This document shows, piece after piece, positions 1 to 13,912 of a DNA stretch of 64,000 nucleotides. The notes under the pieces were generated by a model, which ran no database searches, had not been told where the DNA came from, and saw only the letters and a list, made by a program, of their open reading frames with translations. Within the stretch, counting starts at the first letter, position 1. Each line of letters starts with the position of its first letter. Source of the stretch: Choanephora cucurbitarum (taxonomy: Eukaryota; Mucoromycota; Mucoromycetes; Mucorales; Choanephoraceae); assembly GCA_025331435.1 (NCBI GenBank), contig JAIWNI010000057.1:124001-188000 (forward strand), written 5' to 3'. The translations under genes were made by a program, and so were the position numbers.

Positions 1-1309
1 TGTTACACTTTTGATCTTATTGTTGAAAAGTTCATATTATTACTGTCATTCCCTTTACCCCCATATAATAATAAAGTAGCGTTCATTTTGATCTCAGCTA
101 AGCATTGAGTCTATTGTCTAACCTCTAAACAAGTCTAATTTAGTCAATTAAATTGCATAAAAGTTTAGTTGCTATACTGACTAACATTCTGCAGTCAGAA
201 ATAGAGCACCGAACGATCTAAAGATTATTTGTTATCGTGATAGTATCCTTAGATGATGAAAATAGGCTATTCAGGGGGGGGGAGAAGTACACTTTAGAGG
301 CAATATGTGTACTTACAGATAGACGACAGTTTGTTTTTAGTCTTTGTCAACAGGAAAGGAAGATGTTGAATTCACTGCGTTTACTGGCCTCTTCTTTTGT
401 TATGTGCATCTGCCAAGAAAACCAAAGAAACTCATGTATGACTCGAGTTTATGGGAACAAAGAAATAAGACTGACATTGGTTGGTGTGACTATTGATCAA
501 GGCTCTATATGGAATCCTTTTCATACGCTTTAACTGAACACTCCCTTTCCTTCTTTGTTTTGCAAATATATTTAGTGTGCAAGATGAGGTTCCATCTATC
601 TTTAGTTGATTTGCTAAAGTTACAAATAAAAGGATAAATAGTCTTGTATCAGATAATAAAAAAAACGGCTCATCTAATTCGCTTAAAACAAGATCATCAT
701 GGCAATTAGCTGAACAGCCCTATTATAGACAACTAAAAGTGGACCGACGATCTTTTTCTAAAAAAAGATAAAATAGCCCATCACTTTCCTAATCTGATGG
801 GATTAAGTAACACAACGTTTTAGAAGTACCATTGGATCTATCCAAAGGACAAAAGTAAACAGGTTTTTTTAAGCCCTTTCATCAAACTGAGTTCTTTAGT
901 GTCTGTTTCTTCAAATAAGATCTCTTTCTAGCAAGTAGAAAGTAAGCTTATGACAAAGTTAGAGGGAGGATAATTCCACTTTATCTGTTAAAGAAACTTC
1001 AGGGCAACAGTAACTGAAATAAAAGAATAACTGCTTTCTTCAACATGTCTTTCTGCTTCTGTATAGCCCTCTTCTTCGAAAGTAAACATAACAAACAATG
1101 TAGAACAGAAATGGCTTTGGTTGAATTCTTTTATTTGAGGTTGAACAAGTTGATTGAGAAGGAATTCAAGCACAGCTTAAACTTCTCTCTCTCTCTCTTA
1201 TTCTTTTTTTTGTCCCCCCGGAACGTTTTTTTCTCTTTCTCTTTAACTTTTTTCTTTTTTTGAAAAAAAGTCATTTCTTCCTCTTTGTACCCTTTATGGT
1301 ACCCTATCA
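1..1309. other. Intergenic, no supported gene
   Basis: I see no convincing gene here. Open frames are short, have no recognisable motif and no coherent splice pattern. The notable content is a pyrimidine-rich stretch at about 1180-1263, ending in T-runs, just before the ORF at 1310. Such CT-rich tracts are common upstream of fungal start codons, so it may be that ORF's promoter or 5' leader. Confidence 0.5.
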
Positions 1310-1666
1310 ATGACTCAAAGACTATGTAACGCTTATACGTTTGAGGGACAAGATATAGCGTCTCCTGCCAATACTGAAAATAAAAAGAGTGATCGCGATG
1401 AATATAGCGAAATGATGACCCTCATCCTGTCCATGTCAAACTGCCACTCACAGACAGGCAAAGTAGTCAGTAAAGGCGTCAAGAAGGATGCCAGCAAAGA
1501 ACAAGAAGAAGAAGATAAACTAGACAAAGAGGAAGTAGCCGTTCCTTATTGGAGTGAAGAAGAACTGGCCATCATTAAGGCATTCTATGAAGCTGAAAGA
1601 GAATATGAACAAGAAGACAAGGCCATGTTAGAAGACTACTTTTCGAAAAAAACGATGGACAAATAG
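1310..1666 (+). CDS. Small acidic hypothetical protein (118 aa)
   Basis: I do not recognise this family. The single open frame starts at an ATG shortly after a CT-rich tract and ends at TAG. The C-terminal two thirds are dominated by Glu and Lys (an EQEEEDKLDKEE run near residues 65-75), then a stretch with regularly spaced aromatic and acidic residues (WSEEELAIIKAFYEAEREYE) that should form an amphipathic helix. There is no signal peptide or membrane segment. The codon choice looks coding, unlike other short frames nearby. It could be an exon of a longer gene, but no strong donor is needed to explain it. Function unknown. Confidence 0.5.
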   Translation: MTQRLCNAYTFEGQDIASPANTENKKSDRDEYSEMMTLILSMSNCHSQTGKVVSKGVKKDASKEQEEEDKLDKEEVAVPYWSEEELAIIKAFYEAEREYEQEDKAMLEDYFSKKTMDK

Positions 1667-2691
1667 ACTACTCTATTACTTTGCTGTCGATCTCAATACA
1701 CCTCAACTAACCCTTTTATAGAGGTGATTGGTTGATATTTTAGAAAGAAAGTCCGAGTACTGTGTAAAATAAAAATTTAATTTTTTCTTATAAAAATGAC
1801 AAGCTTATAAGGTTCAAGATGAATTGAAACAACTCTAAGAAAGGAAAAGAAAGAGAAGCTAGATGACTCTAGAGATGAAGGAGAAGAACTTTATCTGGTT
1901 TGAGCATAAGCCTCTTTCTCTCTTAGTATGGTTGATTTTAGATGATACACAGAATGTGTGATCTAGCATAAACACTCTTGTTTCGATTCGTTGCTAATGG
2001 CTGACAGACTATAGATAGTTGATCATTGTATCTATGATCTTTGCAGAGGCTGTCTCGATGATCTTTGATGTTTGTGGCACTGTAATCCAAATAAAGTAAG
2101 CTGACTATTTGTGGGTAATTGCTAAGATGTTTCAGTTCCATTTCCTAACACTAGTCCCAAAATATGTCAGAAGCAACCGAGCCTCTCCCCTCCTTTTTTT
2201 TTAAGAGGGCACTAATGTAGCTTATGATAGATTTGTAGCAAAAGAAGCTGACAGAGACTTTGGATACTCCTTTTTACAATAGATTCAACCAATAGTAGGA
2301 TTGGATTGCTGTTCTATCAGGAAGGTGTATACTTAAATCAACATAGGGCCAGAATCAACTGATGAAAAAGAAAAAGTCCAATGAATCTTTAGTCTAGAAC
2401 TAGAAAGCACAACATGCTTATCTAGCCAATTTTAGACAGAGGGCTTCTATAGAGATATACTTGAGTCTTCTCGACAGAAGCTATTTATTCTATTCAGCAT
2501 TGGATTGACAACCAAATAAAGGAAAGGAGCATTCAATAATCAGTGTATCAGGTTTTGATCCATTATCACAAGCTACTGTATTCTGTGTCTATAAAACATA
2601 TGGTGTAACATTTTGCTTTAGTTATAAACAATACAGCCTGTCTTGTGATCTTTTTGCATGATTTCCATTTCTCTTTGTTGACCGAGGATCA
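1667..2691. other. Intergenic, nothing supported
   Basis: About 1 kb of AT-rich sequence with a T/A homopolymer near 2190-2200 and no supported gene, RNA or repeat. The right end abuts a possible minus-strand terminal exon. Confidence 0.45.
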
Positions 2692-2912
2692 CTATTGAGT
2701 GGGAGCAGTTTCTTTAACAGCAAAATTTATTCTGTAGACAATGAGCCGGCATTGATGAATGTCAATGTAAAGCAGCATCTCAATAGGTCCACCTATCAAA
2801 CGTAATTGAGTTTGTAACTGGCGATCGTCTTCAGGCTGAAAACTCAATTTGTATCTTCCCGCATCGTACCATTTTTGCGTGATACGACAGCAGTCAGGCT
2901 TTATAATGGTTA
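2692..2912 (-). CDS. Possible terminal exon of an unrecognised minus-strand gene
   Basis: Read on the minus strand, 2912 down to 2692 gives about 73 codons after an acceptor-like TTTGAG and ends in TAG. The peptide contains KWYDAGRYKLSFQPEDDR and LRLIGGPIEMLLYIDIHQCR, which looks like real globular protein with sensible codons. A second minus-strand open stretch lies immediately upstream (2930-3163), ending in a basic tail. The two can be joined only through a very short or weak-donor intron, so the gene model is incomplete and may be a decayed gene. Family not recognised. Confidence 0.35.
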
Positions 2913-4966
2913 CTCAAAGAGATACATATCTACTTTTTCTTGGGTTGCTTCTGGCACCACTTTTCAATTAAAATCAGCTGTTGGTTGATCCTAAAATAGA
3001 GTCTTGCTGATGCGTCCTCATCTTCTTTTAGCAATTGCTTTGAGCATAAACTAAGTAAATTAAGTCTTTTGAAGAAGGGAAGAAAAGGAATGAGCAGGAT
3101 GAGAGAAGCAGGTAGCTGTATGTATCTTAGTGATTCTAAAGGCTTTGACTCATGTGCAAGCAAAGAAAGTGTAGTCTGTCTTACTCTCGATAGAGAACAA
3201 GCAATCTATATGTGTTACTGCTAGCCCTCTCATGAATCAAACTATCTCAGGTTGATTGGCAGCATAAACACAGTTGAATTATACGCTTCAGATGATCTTC
3301 ACCAGATCAATGCTCATAAAAACAAGAAACTAAAACACGTCGAAATAAAAGATAAATGCTATCAAAGATATCTCAAGCTGAACCTAAGACAAACACATGG
3401 CAACAGTAATCCTGCCCTAGTAAGTCTCCTAAAAAAAAGACATTCGTTATGTGATTGTGTTTGCAAGTAAACCATTTTTCTTTATATAACCACTAAATAG
3501 TATACAGTACTTCTTTCTGTATAACCTGAACACCAATGAAGTTTCTAAACAGCAAAGCCTTTTAAACGGTGATATACTCTCAGTGTTATAGTAGTATACT
3601 ATCTTCATTGAACGCCATGCTCAAGTTGTATGAGGAGTCAAGATGAACGAACACTCAAAATAAGAAAGACGTGAGTATAATTCTTGTTAGAGAAGAGACT
3701 CTTAAAAGCAAATGAACATGTATGGTTATTAGATATCTGATTCTATGAAGATAATTTCCTTAATTGTAAATACCTGAAATGTCTTATTCATTAAAAAGAC
3801 GCCTACAAAATGCTTTTTTCTCAAAGTGGAAGATCCCAAAATAGCTGCATAAAGATGAAATGGTCGCTATCAAACTCTTATCGTTCTTTTCATTTCAGTC
3901 TTGAAGAGGGAAGTAGTCTTGCAAAATGCTCGGATTTCATTGCTCAACTTGCTTTTTTTTTGACAATGCAACCTCAGTTTGAAGATAGATATATTTTCGC
4001 TTTACCTTTAGAAATATAAGGCCATCAGTGGTTATAGGGAATTTTAGCTCCAAGCTAGAAAGACTTTTCGTAGCTTTTGGTAGTTCTGGCCTATTGATAA
4101 TGTACAACTAGTCATTTTTTTGTTTTGTCTTCGGATGCAACCAACAGCTTGGTTTGAGGGGTCCATAAGATGGCTGCATTGCACCAATCATACCATGGTT
4201 CCTTATTGAATCTTATAAATGAAGATTGTTTGCTTATAAAGGTGGTGTTTGTTTGTTGCACGTAATTTTGTGAAACCAAGCAAGCGGTATCGCATAAAGA
4301 AGCAGGACCAAGAGACCAAAAAAAAAAAACCGACCCAAACTAAGCTAACATAGGGGGGTATACCGTAACCCATTCAATTCATACTTGAATTCTAAAACAT
4401 CACATAAAACCGATATACTACGAATCTTATAAACCACGACTAGACTATGTTATCTATCAATTCTTTCAAGTGACAATGTTTTACTGCTCGATCCAACAAA
4501 GCTTCAAAAGTGATTTTATAGCACTCCAAGCAACATTGATCGACAATCTCTCAATACTATTGCTAGAGAAAACTCAATCAGAAAGAAGCTTATCATTTTT
4601 GCCACTAAATTTGGCACACAACACTCAATCTTTCCGCGTGCAAAGATAACAAGCATAGAGAAATCAGAAAAAGAAAAAAGAGAGTTAAGGCGAGTGACAA
4701 ACCAGAAAACTCTTATACTTTCAAAAAGCCAACGAGCTTTCTATACCTCAAAAAGAGTAATAATCAAATAAAGTTTCCAAAGTTCATTCTTTTGTTTTGT
4801 TTTCTTGTATTTGATTGGACTTTAATAATCACTCAAGAAAAATTCAACTAATCATAAACTCAGCATTCCAAAAGTGACGTGGATTCACGAAGTTTGCGTA
4901 GTTACTTCAGATATCAAGCAGAGATTTACTGCTCCAGAAAAAACTTATTTTCTTTCTGTAATTATT
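2913..4966. other. Mostly intergenic; includes the AFG3-like promoter
   Basis: The left part (2930-3240) may contain further exons of the minus-strand candidate, including a good minus-strand donor (GTAAGA) near 3185. The rest holds no supported gene. Close to the protease gene there is a CCAAT motif near 4175, an A-run at about 4319-4330 and a CT/A-rich leader. The frame of the protease stays open to 4874, but the codon there is GTG, so that stretch is treated as 5' leader. Confidence 0.4.
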
Positions 4967-7186
4967 ATGTTTTCACGATTAGCACAGATCGGTACTCGAT
5001 CTAACGTTGCTCAAAGAGCAACCTTAAGAGGCCCCCTCACACATCGACTCAGTCGTACACCTACCCTTTTACGTAAAGATGGACGCTTATACTCAACTGA
5101 CAAGCAACCTAAAAATAACAAAGACGACGAACCCTTTAACATTCCAAAGGGCTTTGAAAGCTTTTTCGGTAAACGGTCTGGAAAACAAGCCAAGAAGTCA
5201 GCAGATGAAGCTGCTTCTAAGCACGCTAAGAACTCTTCAGATCAAGTACCTAAACCTCCACCAAAGAACAACAACAACAACAACAATAAGCCCCCTGAAA
5301 TTCAAATCAACAGCAATATGGTGTTGGGTTCATTGGTGGGTGGTTATGTGACCTGGAAGCTGTTTAGTCCCACTGAATCTTCTCGTGAAATCACCTGGCA
5401 AGGATTCCGTACTCAATTGCTCGACAAAGGTCTTGTTGACAAACTCGTAGTCATCAACCGTAACCGAGTACGAGTGTATTTGCGACCTGAAGCAGGCTCA
5501 CTCGGCGTAGCACCACAACAGACCTTTGTCTTCACTATCGGATCCCCTGACAGCTTTGAACAAAAGTTAGAGGAAGCTCAGAATGAATTGGGTATTCCTT
5601 CTAACGAACGCATCCCTGTTGCTTACCGTGACGAAGTCAGTGTGCTTCAGACATTGTTGCATTTTGCACCTACCGTCTTGTTGATTGGTGTCTTGGTCTA
5701 TATGACAAGACGTGGTGCTGGTGGTGTTGGTGGTCAAGGTGGTATCTTTGGTATCGGTAAGAGTAAGGCCAAGATGTTCAACCAAGAGACAGACATCCGT
5801 GTCAAGTTCAAGGATGTTGCTGGTGCTGATGAAGCCAAGGAAGAAATCATGGAGTTTGTCAAGTTCTTAAAGAATCCTGCTGCGTATGAGCGTCTTGGTG
5901 CTACCATCCCCAAGGGTGCCATTTTATCCGGTCCTCCCGGTACCGGTAAAACTTTGTTGGCCAAGGCTACTGCTGGTGAAGCTGGCGTCCCATTCTTGAG
6001 TGTTTCTGGTTCAGAATTCGTCGAGATGTTTGTCGGTGTAGGTCCTTCTCGTGTTCGCGATTTGTTCGCTACTGCCAAGAAGAACGCTCCTTGTATTATC
6101 TTTGTAGATGAAATTGATGCCATTGGTAAGGCAAGAGGTAAAGGTGGTCAAATGGGTGGTAACGACGAAAGAGAGAGTACCTTGAACCAACTGTTGGTTG
6201 AGATGGATGGTTTCGATTCCAGTCAACATGTCGTTGTCTTGGCAGGTACCAACCGACCTGATGTCTTGGATCCTGCCTTAATGCGTCCAGGTCGTTTCGA
6301 TCGTCATATCGCTATTGATCGCCCTGACATTGGCGGTCGTGCCCAAATTTTCAAGGTTCACTTGAAGCCCATCAAGACTCAAGTTGACATGGAAGAATTA
6401 TCTCGTAAATTGGCTGCCCTTACACCTGGTTTCTCCGGTGCTGATATTCACAATGTCTGTAATGAAGCTGCCTTGATTGCTGCTCGTAAGATGAAGGAAA
6501 ATGTCGAGGAAAAGGACTTTGAAGATGCTATTGAACGAGTGATTGCCGGTCTCGAAAAGAAGTCTCGTGTATTGTCTCCTGAAGAAAAGAAGACAGTTGC
6601 TTACCACGAAGCTGGTCATGCTGTAGCTGGTTGGTACTTGAAGTACGCAGACCCTCTCTTGAAGGTCTCTGTCATTCCTCGTGGTTCAGCTGCTCTTGGT
6701 TATGCTCAATACTTGCCCAAGGATCAATACCTCTACAGCAAGAAGCAATTGTTAGATCGTATGTGTATGACTCTAGGTGGTCGTGTCTCTGAAGAAATCT
6801 TCTTTGACTCTATCACTACTGGTGCCCATGACGATCTTCAAAAGGTAACCAAGATTGCTTACGCTCAAGTCACTACTTATGGTATGAACGAAGCTGTCGG
6901 TCCTCTTTCCTTCAGCGATCCTCAAAATGAACAACAATTCCAAAAGCCCTTCTCTGAAGCTACTGGTACTTTGATTGATAACGAAGCTAGAAAGTTGATT
7001 ACTGAGGCCTATAGTCGTACTAGAGACTTGTTGACTGAAAAGAGAGAAGATATTGAAAAGGTTGCCAAGTTGTTGTTGGATAAGGAAGTCTTGACTCGTG
7101 AAGATATGGAAAACTTGTTAGGCAAGCGACCTTTTGAAGAATTCACAGTTTACGATGAATATGTTCGCAAGAAGGTAAAGCAGTAA
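4967..7186 (+). CDS. AFG3: Mitochondrial m-AAA protease subunit, AFG3/YTA10-like
   Basis: ATP-dependent zinc metalloprotease of the mitochondrial inner membrane that degrades misfolded membrane proteins and processes precursors. From the ATG at 4967 it is 739 aa. An Arg-rich, acid-free N-terminus (MFSRLAQIG...) fits a mitochondrial presequence. A low-complexity Pro/Asn linker follows, with a poly-Asn run from an (AAC)n tract at about 5265-5290. Two membrane segments come next, near residues 115-130 and 230-255. The AAA module has Walker A GPPGTGKT (from about residue 322), Walker B IIFVDEID and the arginine-finger region MRPGRFDR. The peptidase motif HEAGH is near residue 547. Unlike nearly all neighbours this 2.2-kb gene has no intron. 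The assignment to AFG3 rather than another m-AAA paralogue is by overall resemblance. Confidence 0.95.
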   Translation: MFSRLAQIGTRSNVAQRATLRGPLTHRLSRTPTLLRKDGRLYSTDKQPKNNKDDEPFNIPKGFESFFGKRSGKQAKKSADEAASKHAKNSSDQVPKPPPKNNNNNNNKPPEIQINSNMVLGSLVGGYVTWKLFSPTESSREITWQGFRTQLLDKGLVDKLVVINRNRVRVYLRPEAGSLGVAPQQTFVFTIGSPDSFEQKLEEAQNELGIPSNERIPVAYRDEVSVLQTLLHFAPTVLLIGVLVYMTRRGAGGVGGQGGIFGIGKSKAKMFNQETDIRVKFKDVAGADEAKEEIMEFVKFLKNPAAYERLGATIPKGAILSGPPGTGKTLLAKATAGEAGVPFLSVSGSEFVEMFVGVGPSRVRDLFATAKKNAPCIIFVDEIDAIGKARGKGGQMGGNDERESTLNQLLVEMDGFDSSQHVVVLAGTNRPDVLDPALMRPGRFDRHIAIDRPDIGGRAQIFKVHLKPIKTQVDMEELSRKLAALTPGFSGADIHNVCNEAALIAARKMKENVEEKDFEDAIERVIAGLEKKSRVLSPEEKKTVAYHEAGHAVAGWYLKYADPLLKVSVIPRGSAALGYAQYLPKDQYLYSKKQLLDRMCMTLGGRVSEEIFFDSITTGAHDDLQKVTKIAYAQVTTYGMNEAVGPLSFSDPQNEQQFQKPFSEATGTLIDNEARKLITEAYSRTRDLLTEKREDIEKVAKLLLDKEVLTREDMENLLGKRPFEEFTVYDEYVRKKVKQ

Positions 7187-7950
7187 CAGAAATAATTTTT
7201 ATTGGTTGATGTACTTATTATCCTATCTAGACTTCTTCACCGCCTCCTTTCCCTGAAGATGCCCCTGGTGGACAACCTAATGCAACTGACTAAAACATAC
7301 GCTTTTTCTCTTTATCATCTCCCTCCTCTACCTTCACTTTCCTGTTTTCTTATTCTTTCTGTTTCTACCTTTTACAACCACTATGTAAGCCATATGTATT
7401 AATAGTGAAATAGACCTTATAAATTCCATGATTGTCATTTTATACAGACAATCAAGTTAAATAAAAACTAACCATGTATTATAAAGTATTCTATTAAATT
7501 TTCAGTTTGACATCTCGATCACTTGTGATAGAGTAGAGAGCTTGACAGTAGTAAATCTCATGATAGTTAGGGCCAATTCCCTCCTTAGATTGTCAATAGT
7601 TTATCATGATACTTGAAAATACATACAAATGAAACATCGTGGCCTCTTCTAATATGAGCATGGGATTGAAGAAAAGATGATCAAACAGCTAAGATTGCTT
7701 AATCTAAAGGAAGATGGCAAATAACACGTTCAAGTGGGGCGACTTCTTAATTGATACATAGGCTCATGTATAGGTCAAATAGATCTTGATTGGGTCACTG
7801 CTCACTTGCTCTATGCATTTTATCCGTGTGGAAGATGACGGCGTTTTTTTTTTTCTTTTAATTTCATGCGGTCTAAATTCCGGGTACAAAAAGTTTGGTA
7901 AAACATAGATTTTTTGTATTTTTCTCTTTATCTTTCATTTTTTCGTAGTC
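7187..7950. other. Intergenic between AFG3-like and phosphatase genes
   Basis: No gene is supported. The segment should hold the 3' end of the protease mRNA and the promoter of the phosphatase gene. It contains T-rich runs at about 7847-7860 and 7905-7945 immediately before the ATG at 7951. A short open frame directly after the protease stop has no recognisable features. Confidence 0.45.
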
Positions 7951-8661
7951 ATGTCAGAGGATTCTGTTAGTGTATTGTTCGTATGTCTTGGTAAGCACAA
8001 TGCATTAGATTGCAAATGAATGAAGACTTTTGCTCACATCAATCCTTATCTAGGCAACATCTGTCGCTCACCTATGGCAGAAGCTGTCTTTGCTCATACT
8101 GTAAAACAAAACGACCTTCAAGATAGATTCAGTAAGATTGATTCTGCAGGCACTGCTTCTTATCACGTAAGATATACGCCTCTCATCAAATGATTTTATC
8201 TATATATTGGACGGATTTTTATTTATTTATTTAGGTCGGTAGTTCTCCTGACAGTCGTAGTGCTTCTACCTGTAAGGCACATGGTGTACCTGTGAAGCAC
8301 AAAGCAAGAAAGGTAAAACAGAAAGGAAAACATCACTTGCAATACACTCACATGTCCTTAGGTGACAAAGCAGGATTTCGAAGATTTCGACTATGTTTTA
8401 TGTATGGATGAATCCAATTTGAGCGACTTGAAGGTTAGTTTTTTTGATGAATACAGGCATGCATAAACTCATGTGTTATCCATACAGCGTTTGCAACCCA
8501 AGGGATCTAAGGCAGTTCTCAAATTATTTGGCGAATATGATCCTCAAGGTGAACTTATCATCGAAGATCCTTATTACGGTGGTAACGATGGTTTTGAGCA
8601 TAATTTTAGACAAGTGACTCGAGCTAGTGAAGGCCTTTTGAAGGCTCTTGAATTCATCTAG
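7951..8661 (+). CDS. Low-molecular-weight protein tyrosine phosphatase
   Basis: Cytosolic phosphotyrosine phosphatase (acid phosphatase 1 / LTP1 / Stp1 family). Five exons: 7951-7990, 8054-8166, 8235-8312, 8362-8433, 8488-8661, joined by introns of 63, 68, 49 and 54 nt; 158 aa, the usual family length. The catalytic P-loop is CLGNICRS (C12, R18) in the normal N-terminal position, and the general-acid loop DPYYGG is near the C-terminus. The first intron splits a Gly codon inside the P-loop, so correct splicing is needed for an active enzyme. All motif residues are present. Confidence 0.95.
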
Positions 8662-9578
8662 AATAGATAAACTTATTTACAGTTGACAGTCTACTGTCAT
8701 TATTGATATTGAATAGACTTTTTTTTTTATTTCTCGCAATGATCTATATTTTGCTACATAGATAGGCATGCTGTCGAAGCAACTTGAAGACATTAATGAC
8801 TTTCAAGAAAAGAAAGCCTTAAAAGCATATGAAATCAACTTCAGGATTACTTGCTTTATGATTGAATAGACATAAGTATTGTGGCATTCAATTGATCATG
8901 CTTCCAAAAAGATGATTGTATTTTTTGTTTTTACAACCTTTGTGCAATTCCTTTACTAACAATTGCAAAGTTGTGTTAATACTGCCAGACCTTGTTGTAA
9001 GAACTCCCTTTAGCTGTACATCTCTTCTTGATTGAACCAGCTTCTGCTGATTTTTTTTCAATGCTGAGGACGATGAAAGGATAAGCTATACCAAATAGCC
9101 TGAAAGAAAGTATCATCTTTTTGTTTGAGACCATTTATCAGGAATTATAATCCTAATAAACCCTTGGCACACTCAAAGCAAAATAGAATATGTAATTGAA
9201 GAGATTGGGAGCAAATAACCAGTACTATCGAGCACAGTACTGCTTCTCTTCCTTAAATACAAGAATAAGCATATTTCTTTTTTTTAGCTTTTCATGTTCA
9301 AAACCCCTATTCTTAGTTTCTTGAAATAAAGCTTTGAAATCTACGGATTTTTTGTTTCTTTAAGGCTTCCAATCTTTTGCATCAACTCTTTTTTCATGCC
9401 ACCTTGAATTACTCAAGAAGCCCTTTAGTGGGACTATAGAAAGCTCTATTTCTGATTGGTCCAAGTAGTTTAATTTTTTTTTCTATACATTTGTACGCTT
9501 ATCCCGCTTATTGGCCTATATGCAAAGTGTCCCTTAATTCTTTTCTTTTCTTTTTCTTTCTTTACAAGTTACGCGATC
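8662..9578. other. Intergenic, nothing supported
   Basis: About 0.9 kb without a supported gene. It contains T-rich tracts (for example 9471-9482 and 9538-9562) leading into the next start codon and presumably holds the SPC3 promoter. No repeat or RNA gene was recognised. Confidence 0.45.
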
Positions 9579-10404
9579 ATGCACAACTTACAACAGAGAG
9601 CCAATGTAAACACTCTGACGATCTTTCTTATTGTATTTGAAACTAACAAGAACAATCTAGACTTTGTTTTCTTTTGCCACCAGTGTGATTGCTGTTGTGT
9701 TAGGTGTCGTTGCCTTGATCTCCTATATTACAGGTTATGGCAATGTTCAACCTCATCTTCTTGCAGCAGATAAGAGCAGTCTTAGTGTGTAAAGTAGAGA
9801 GAAATACCTTAAGAGAGGCAATTGAATTGACAGTCTATTTAGTGTGACACGTCGTTATGGTCCTGACAACACAGATTATCGTAACAGTAAAAGTGAATTT
9901 GCTCGATTGCTCTTTGATATTGATGCAGGCAAGTCATACTCCCCTCTCCAATATTTATAAGCTTTGAATCTCATATTGAAATTAGACTTTACACCTATGT
10001 TCAATTGGAACACAAAACAAGTGTTTGTGACAGTGGTAGCAGAGTATGAAAATGATTATTTTGTAAGTTTTTTTTAAAAAAAAAAGAAAGAGTTGGGTAG
10101 GTTAACAACGTATTAGGGTAGAAATCATGTTGTCATTTGGGATAAAATTATTACTGGCAAAGACAAGGCTCATTTGAAATTGCGTCATGTCCGAAACAAG
10201 TATGCTTTAATTGATGTGAGCCAAAGATGGAAGTAAGTTATCGTGTCATAAAATGGATGTGAAATACTAAGTGTATATAAAAGTGCCGAAAAGGTTAATT
10301 TGACCCTCTACTGGGATGTAACACCCTATGTTGGTTTACTTCAACATGGACGTCAATCTAGTGTACCTACTGAATTCAAGATACCATCTTTAGCTAAACA
10401 ATAA
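9579..10404 (+). CDS. SPC3: Signal peptidase complex subunit 3 (SPC3/SPCS3)
   Basis: Essential ER-membrane subunit of the signal peptidase complex, which helps position substrates for cleavage in the lumen. Six exons: 9579-9605, 9661-9788, 9843-9928, 9986-10062, 10117-10232, 10284-10404; 184 aa. The short N-terminus is followed by one membrane anchor (about residues 10-35) and a luminal domain. That domain carries family-typical stretches such as FTPMFNWNTKQVFVTVVAEY and VVIWDKII, and ends with LTLYWDVTPYVGLL. The third intron (9929-9985) appears to be a GC-AG intron, with donor CAG|GCAAGT. It converges with the reticulon gene, the stops lying 36 bp apart. Confidence 0.93.
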
Positions 10405-10440
10405 AGAGAAACTTTTTTTTATTTACAAAAATGATGATCA

Positions 10441-11415
10441 TTAATCTTCCTTTACAGTAACAGATTGCTTGGTCATTGTGTTCTTGGCATCAGTGCCAGT
10501 AGTACCAGCTTGGGCAACAAAGGCTCTTGACTTGGCATAGGTATCTTGAACAGCGGAGGAAGCAGCAGTCTGGGCTTGCTTAATACCAGTTTGAAGCAAG
10601 GTTTGGCCCTTTTGAAGTTGAGCATCTACAACATCCTTGTTGCTGATATAGAGACGAGGGAAGACAAAGGCAGAGACAACGAAACCCAAGATAATGTTCA
10701 TAGTAGAGACATGAGCAGAGATCTTCCAGACAACAAAGAAGATAGACATCCACTTAGCACTGGTCCAGGTGTTTTCAATAAAGACAATACGGGTTAAAGC
10801 ACGAATGAGAGTTTCAGCAACTTCAGTCATGACATTGGAATAATGGCGAACATTTTGTCTGTCAATCATTGCATGAGTACGGTTATGAATGACATCACTA
10901 TGAAAGATAATTTTTTTAGTTGTCTTGCATAAAATTTTTTTCTCTACGAATGCTTACTTGTAAGGATGAGCAGCTTCTTGATTGGCCAAGACCTTTTGGC
11001 TTTGAAGAACCAAGTTGACATAGACAAGGTTAATACCAATGGCCAATGTTAACAGACTAGAACCAATTTGCAATAGAGAATACCAACGAGTCAAGAGAAT
11101 AGAACCAACTGTGACACCAAGAATGGCAGCAGAACGAACAGGGTTCTTCCATTTCAAGATAGACAACACTTCATTTTCAATACGACGTGTGGTGTCATTA
11201 CGTTGAGATTGTGTTTGTTCACCAGCAAATGGGTTCTTGGAGGTAGTTTGATGGCTCATGGGAGCACTGGGAACAGCAGCAGTGTTGGTAGTTGGGTGGT
11301 TCATAGGAACAGCAGCAGCAGTAGTAGTAGTGTTGGTATGAGGTGCAGTAACAGGCACTTCATGCTTGCGTTCAGAGGGAGGAGTAATAGGTCTTTGTTG
11401 TTGATATGTATCCAT
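10441..11415 (-). CDS. RTN1: Reticulon-family ER-shaping membrane protein
   Basis: Reticulons bend the ER membrane and stabilise tubules. Two exons on the minus strand: 11415-10958 and 10897-10441, with one 60-nt intron splitting an Asn codon; 304 aa. A Pro/Thr/Ala-rich, probably disordered N-terminus precedes the reticulon homology domain. That domain opens with LSILKWKNPVRSAAILG, the typical W..P..S signature, and continues into the first long hydrophobic hairpin. After a charged loop a second hairpin begins near SAKWMSIFFVVWKI. The C-terminal tail is rich in Gln, Ala and Thr and predicted helical. It shares a 260-bp divergent promoter region with RVB1 and converges with SPC3. Confidence 0.9.
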
Positions 11416-11675
11416 TGTGTATGTGTATATAGTTAATAAAAAGAATAACGAATGGACGCAAATTGAGAGCTATTGTCTCTCTTTTATACTGAATGAAACT
11501 GCATAAATCATTGAGACATCATGAAATCATGATCCAATTCCTTTTTGCTGTTTATAGTAAAGCGCGTCACAATTTACCTTGAATTCATCATCATGATTGC
11601 AAAAAAAAAAAAAAAAATAAACCAAAAATCTTTTTTTTTCCTAAACCTTAATTAAGAAAAAAAAAAAAAGTCGTC
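11416..11675. promoter_or_regulatory. Divergent promoter region, reticulon / RVB1
   Basis: This 260-bp gap separates two start codons pointing away from each other, so it must hold both promoters. Visible features are A-runs at about 11600-11616 and 11659-11669 and a T-run at about 11631-11639. These nucleosome-disfavouring tracts are typical of fungal promoters. No specific factor site is claimed. Confidence 0.5.
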
Positions 11676-13854
<2,179 letters not shown>

Positions 13855-13912
13855 AGTATGTATAAAGTTTATTAAATATTTTTTTTTCAGTTCTATTATT
13901 TTATTCTGTGGC

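Noticed and set aside
237..533. 98-codon ORF near the left end
   Set aside because: Irregular composition, no motif, no promoter-like tract; contains a G homopolymer. Likely chance.
4874..4966. N-terminal extension of the AFG3-like protein
   Set aside because: The codon at 4874 is GTG, not ATG, and the extension lacks presequence character. The ATG at 4967 begins a typical mitochondrial presequence.
10546..10797. Plus-strand ORF inside the reticulon gene
   Set aside because: It lies antisense to a well-supported exon; similar antisense frames inside ATG2, AFG3 and TrhO were dropped for the same reason.
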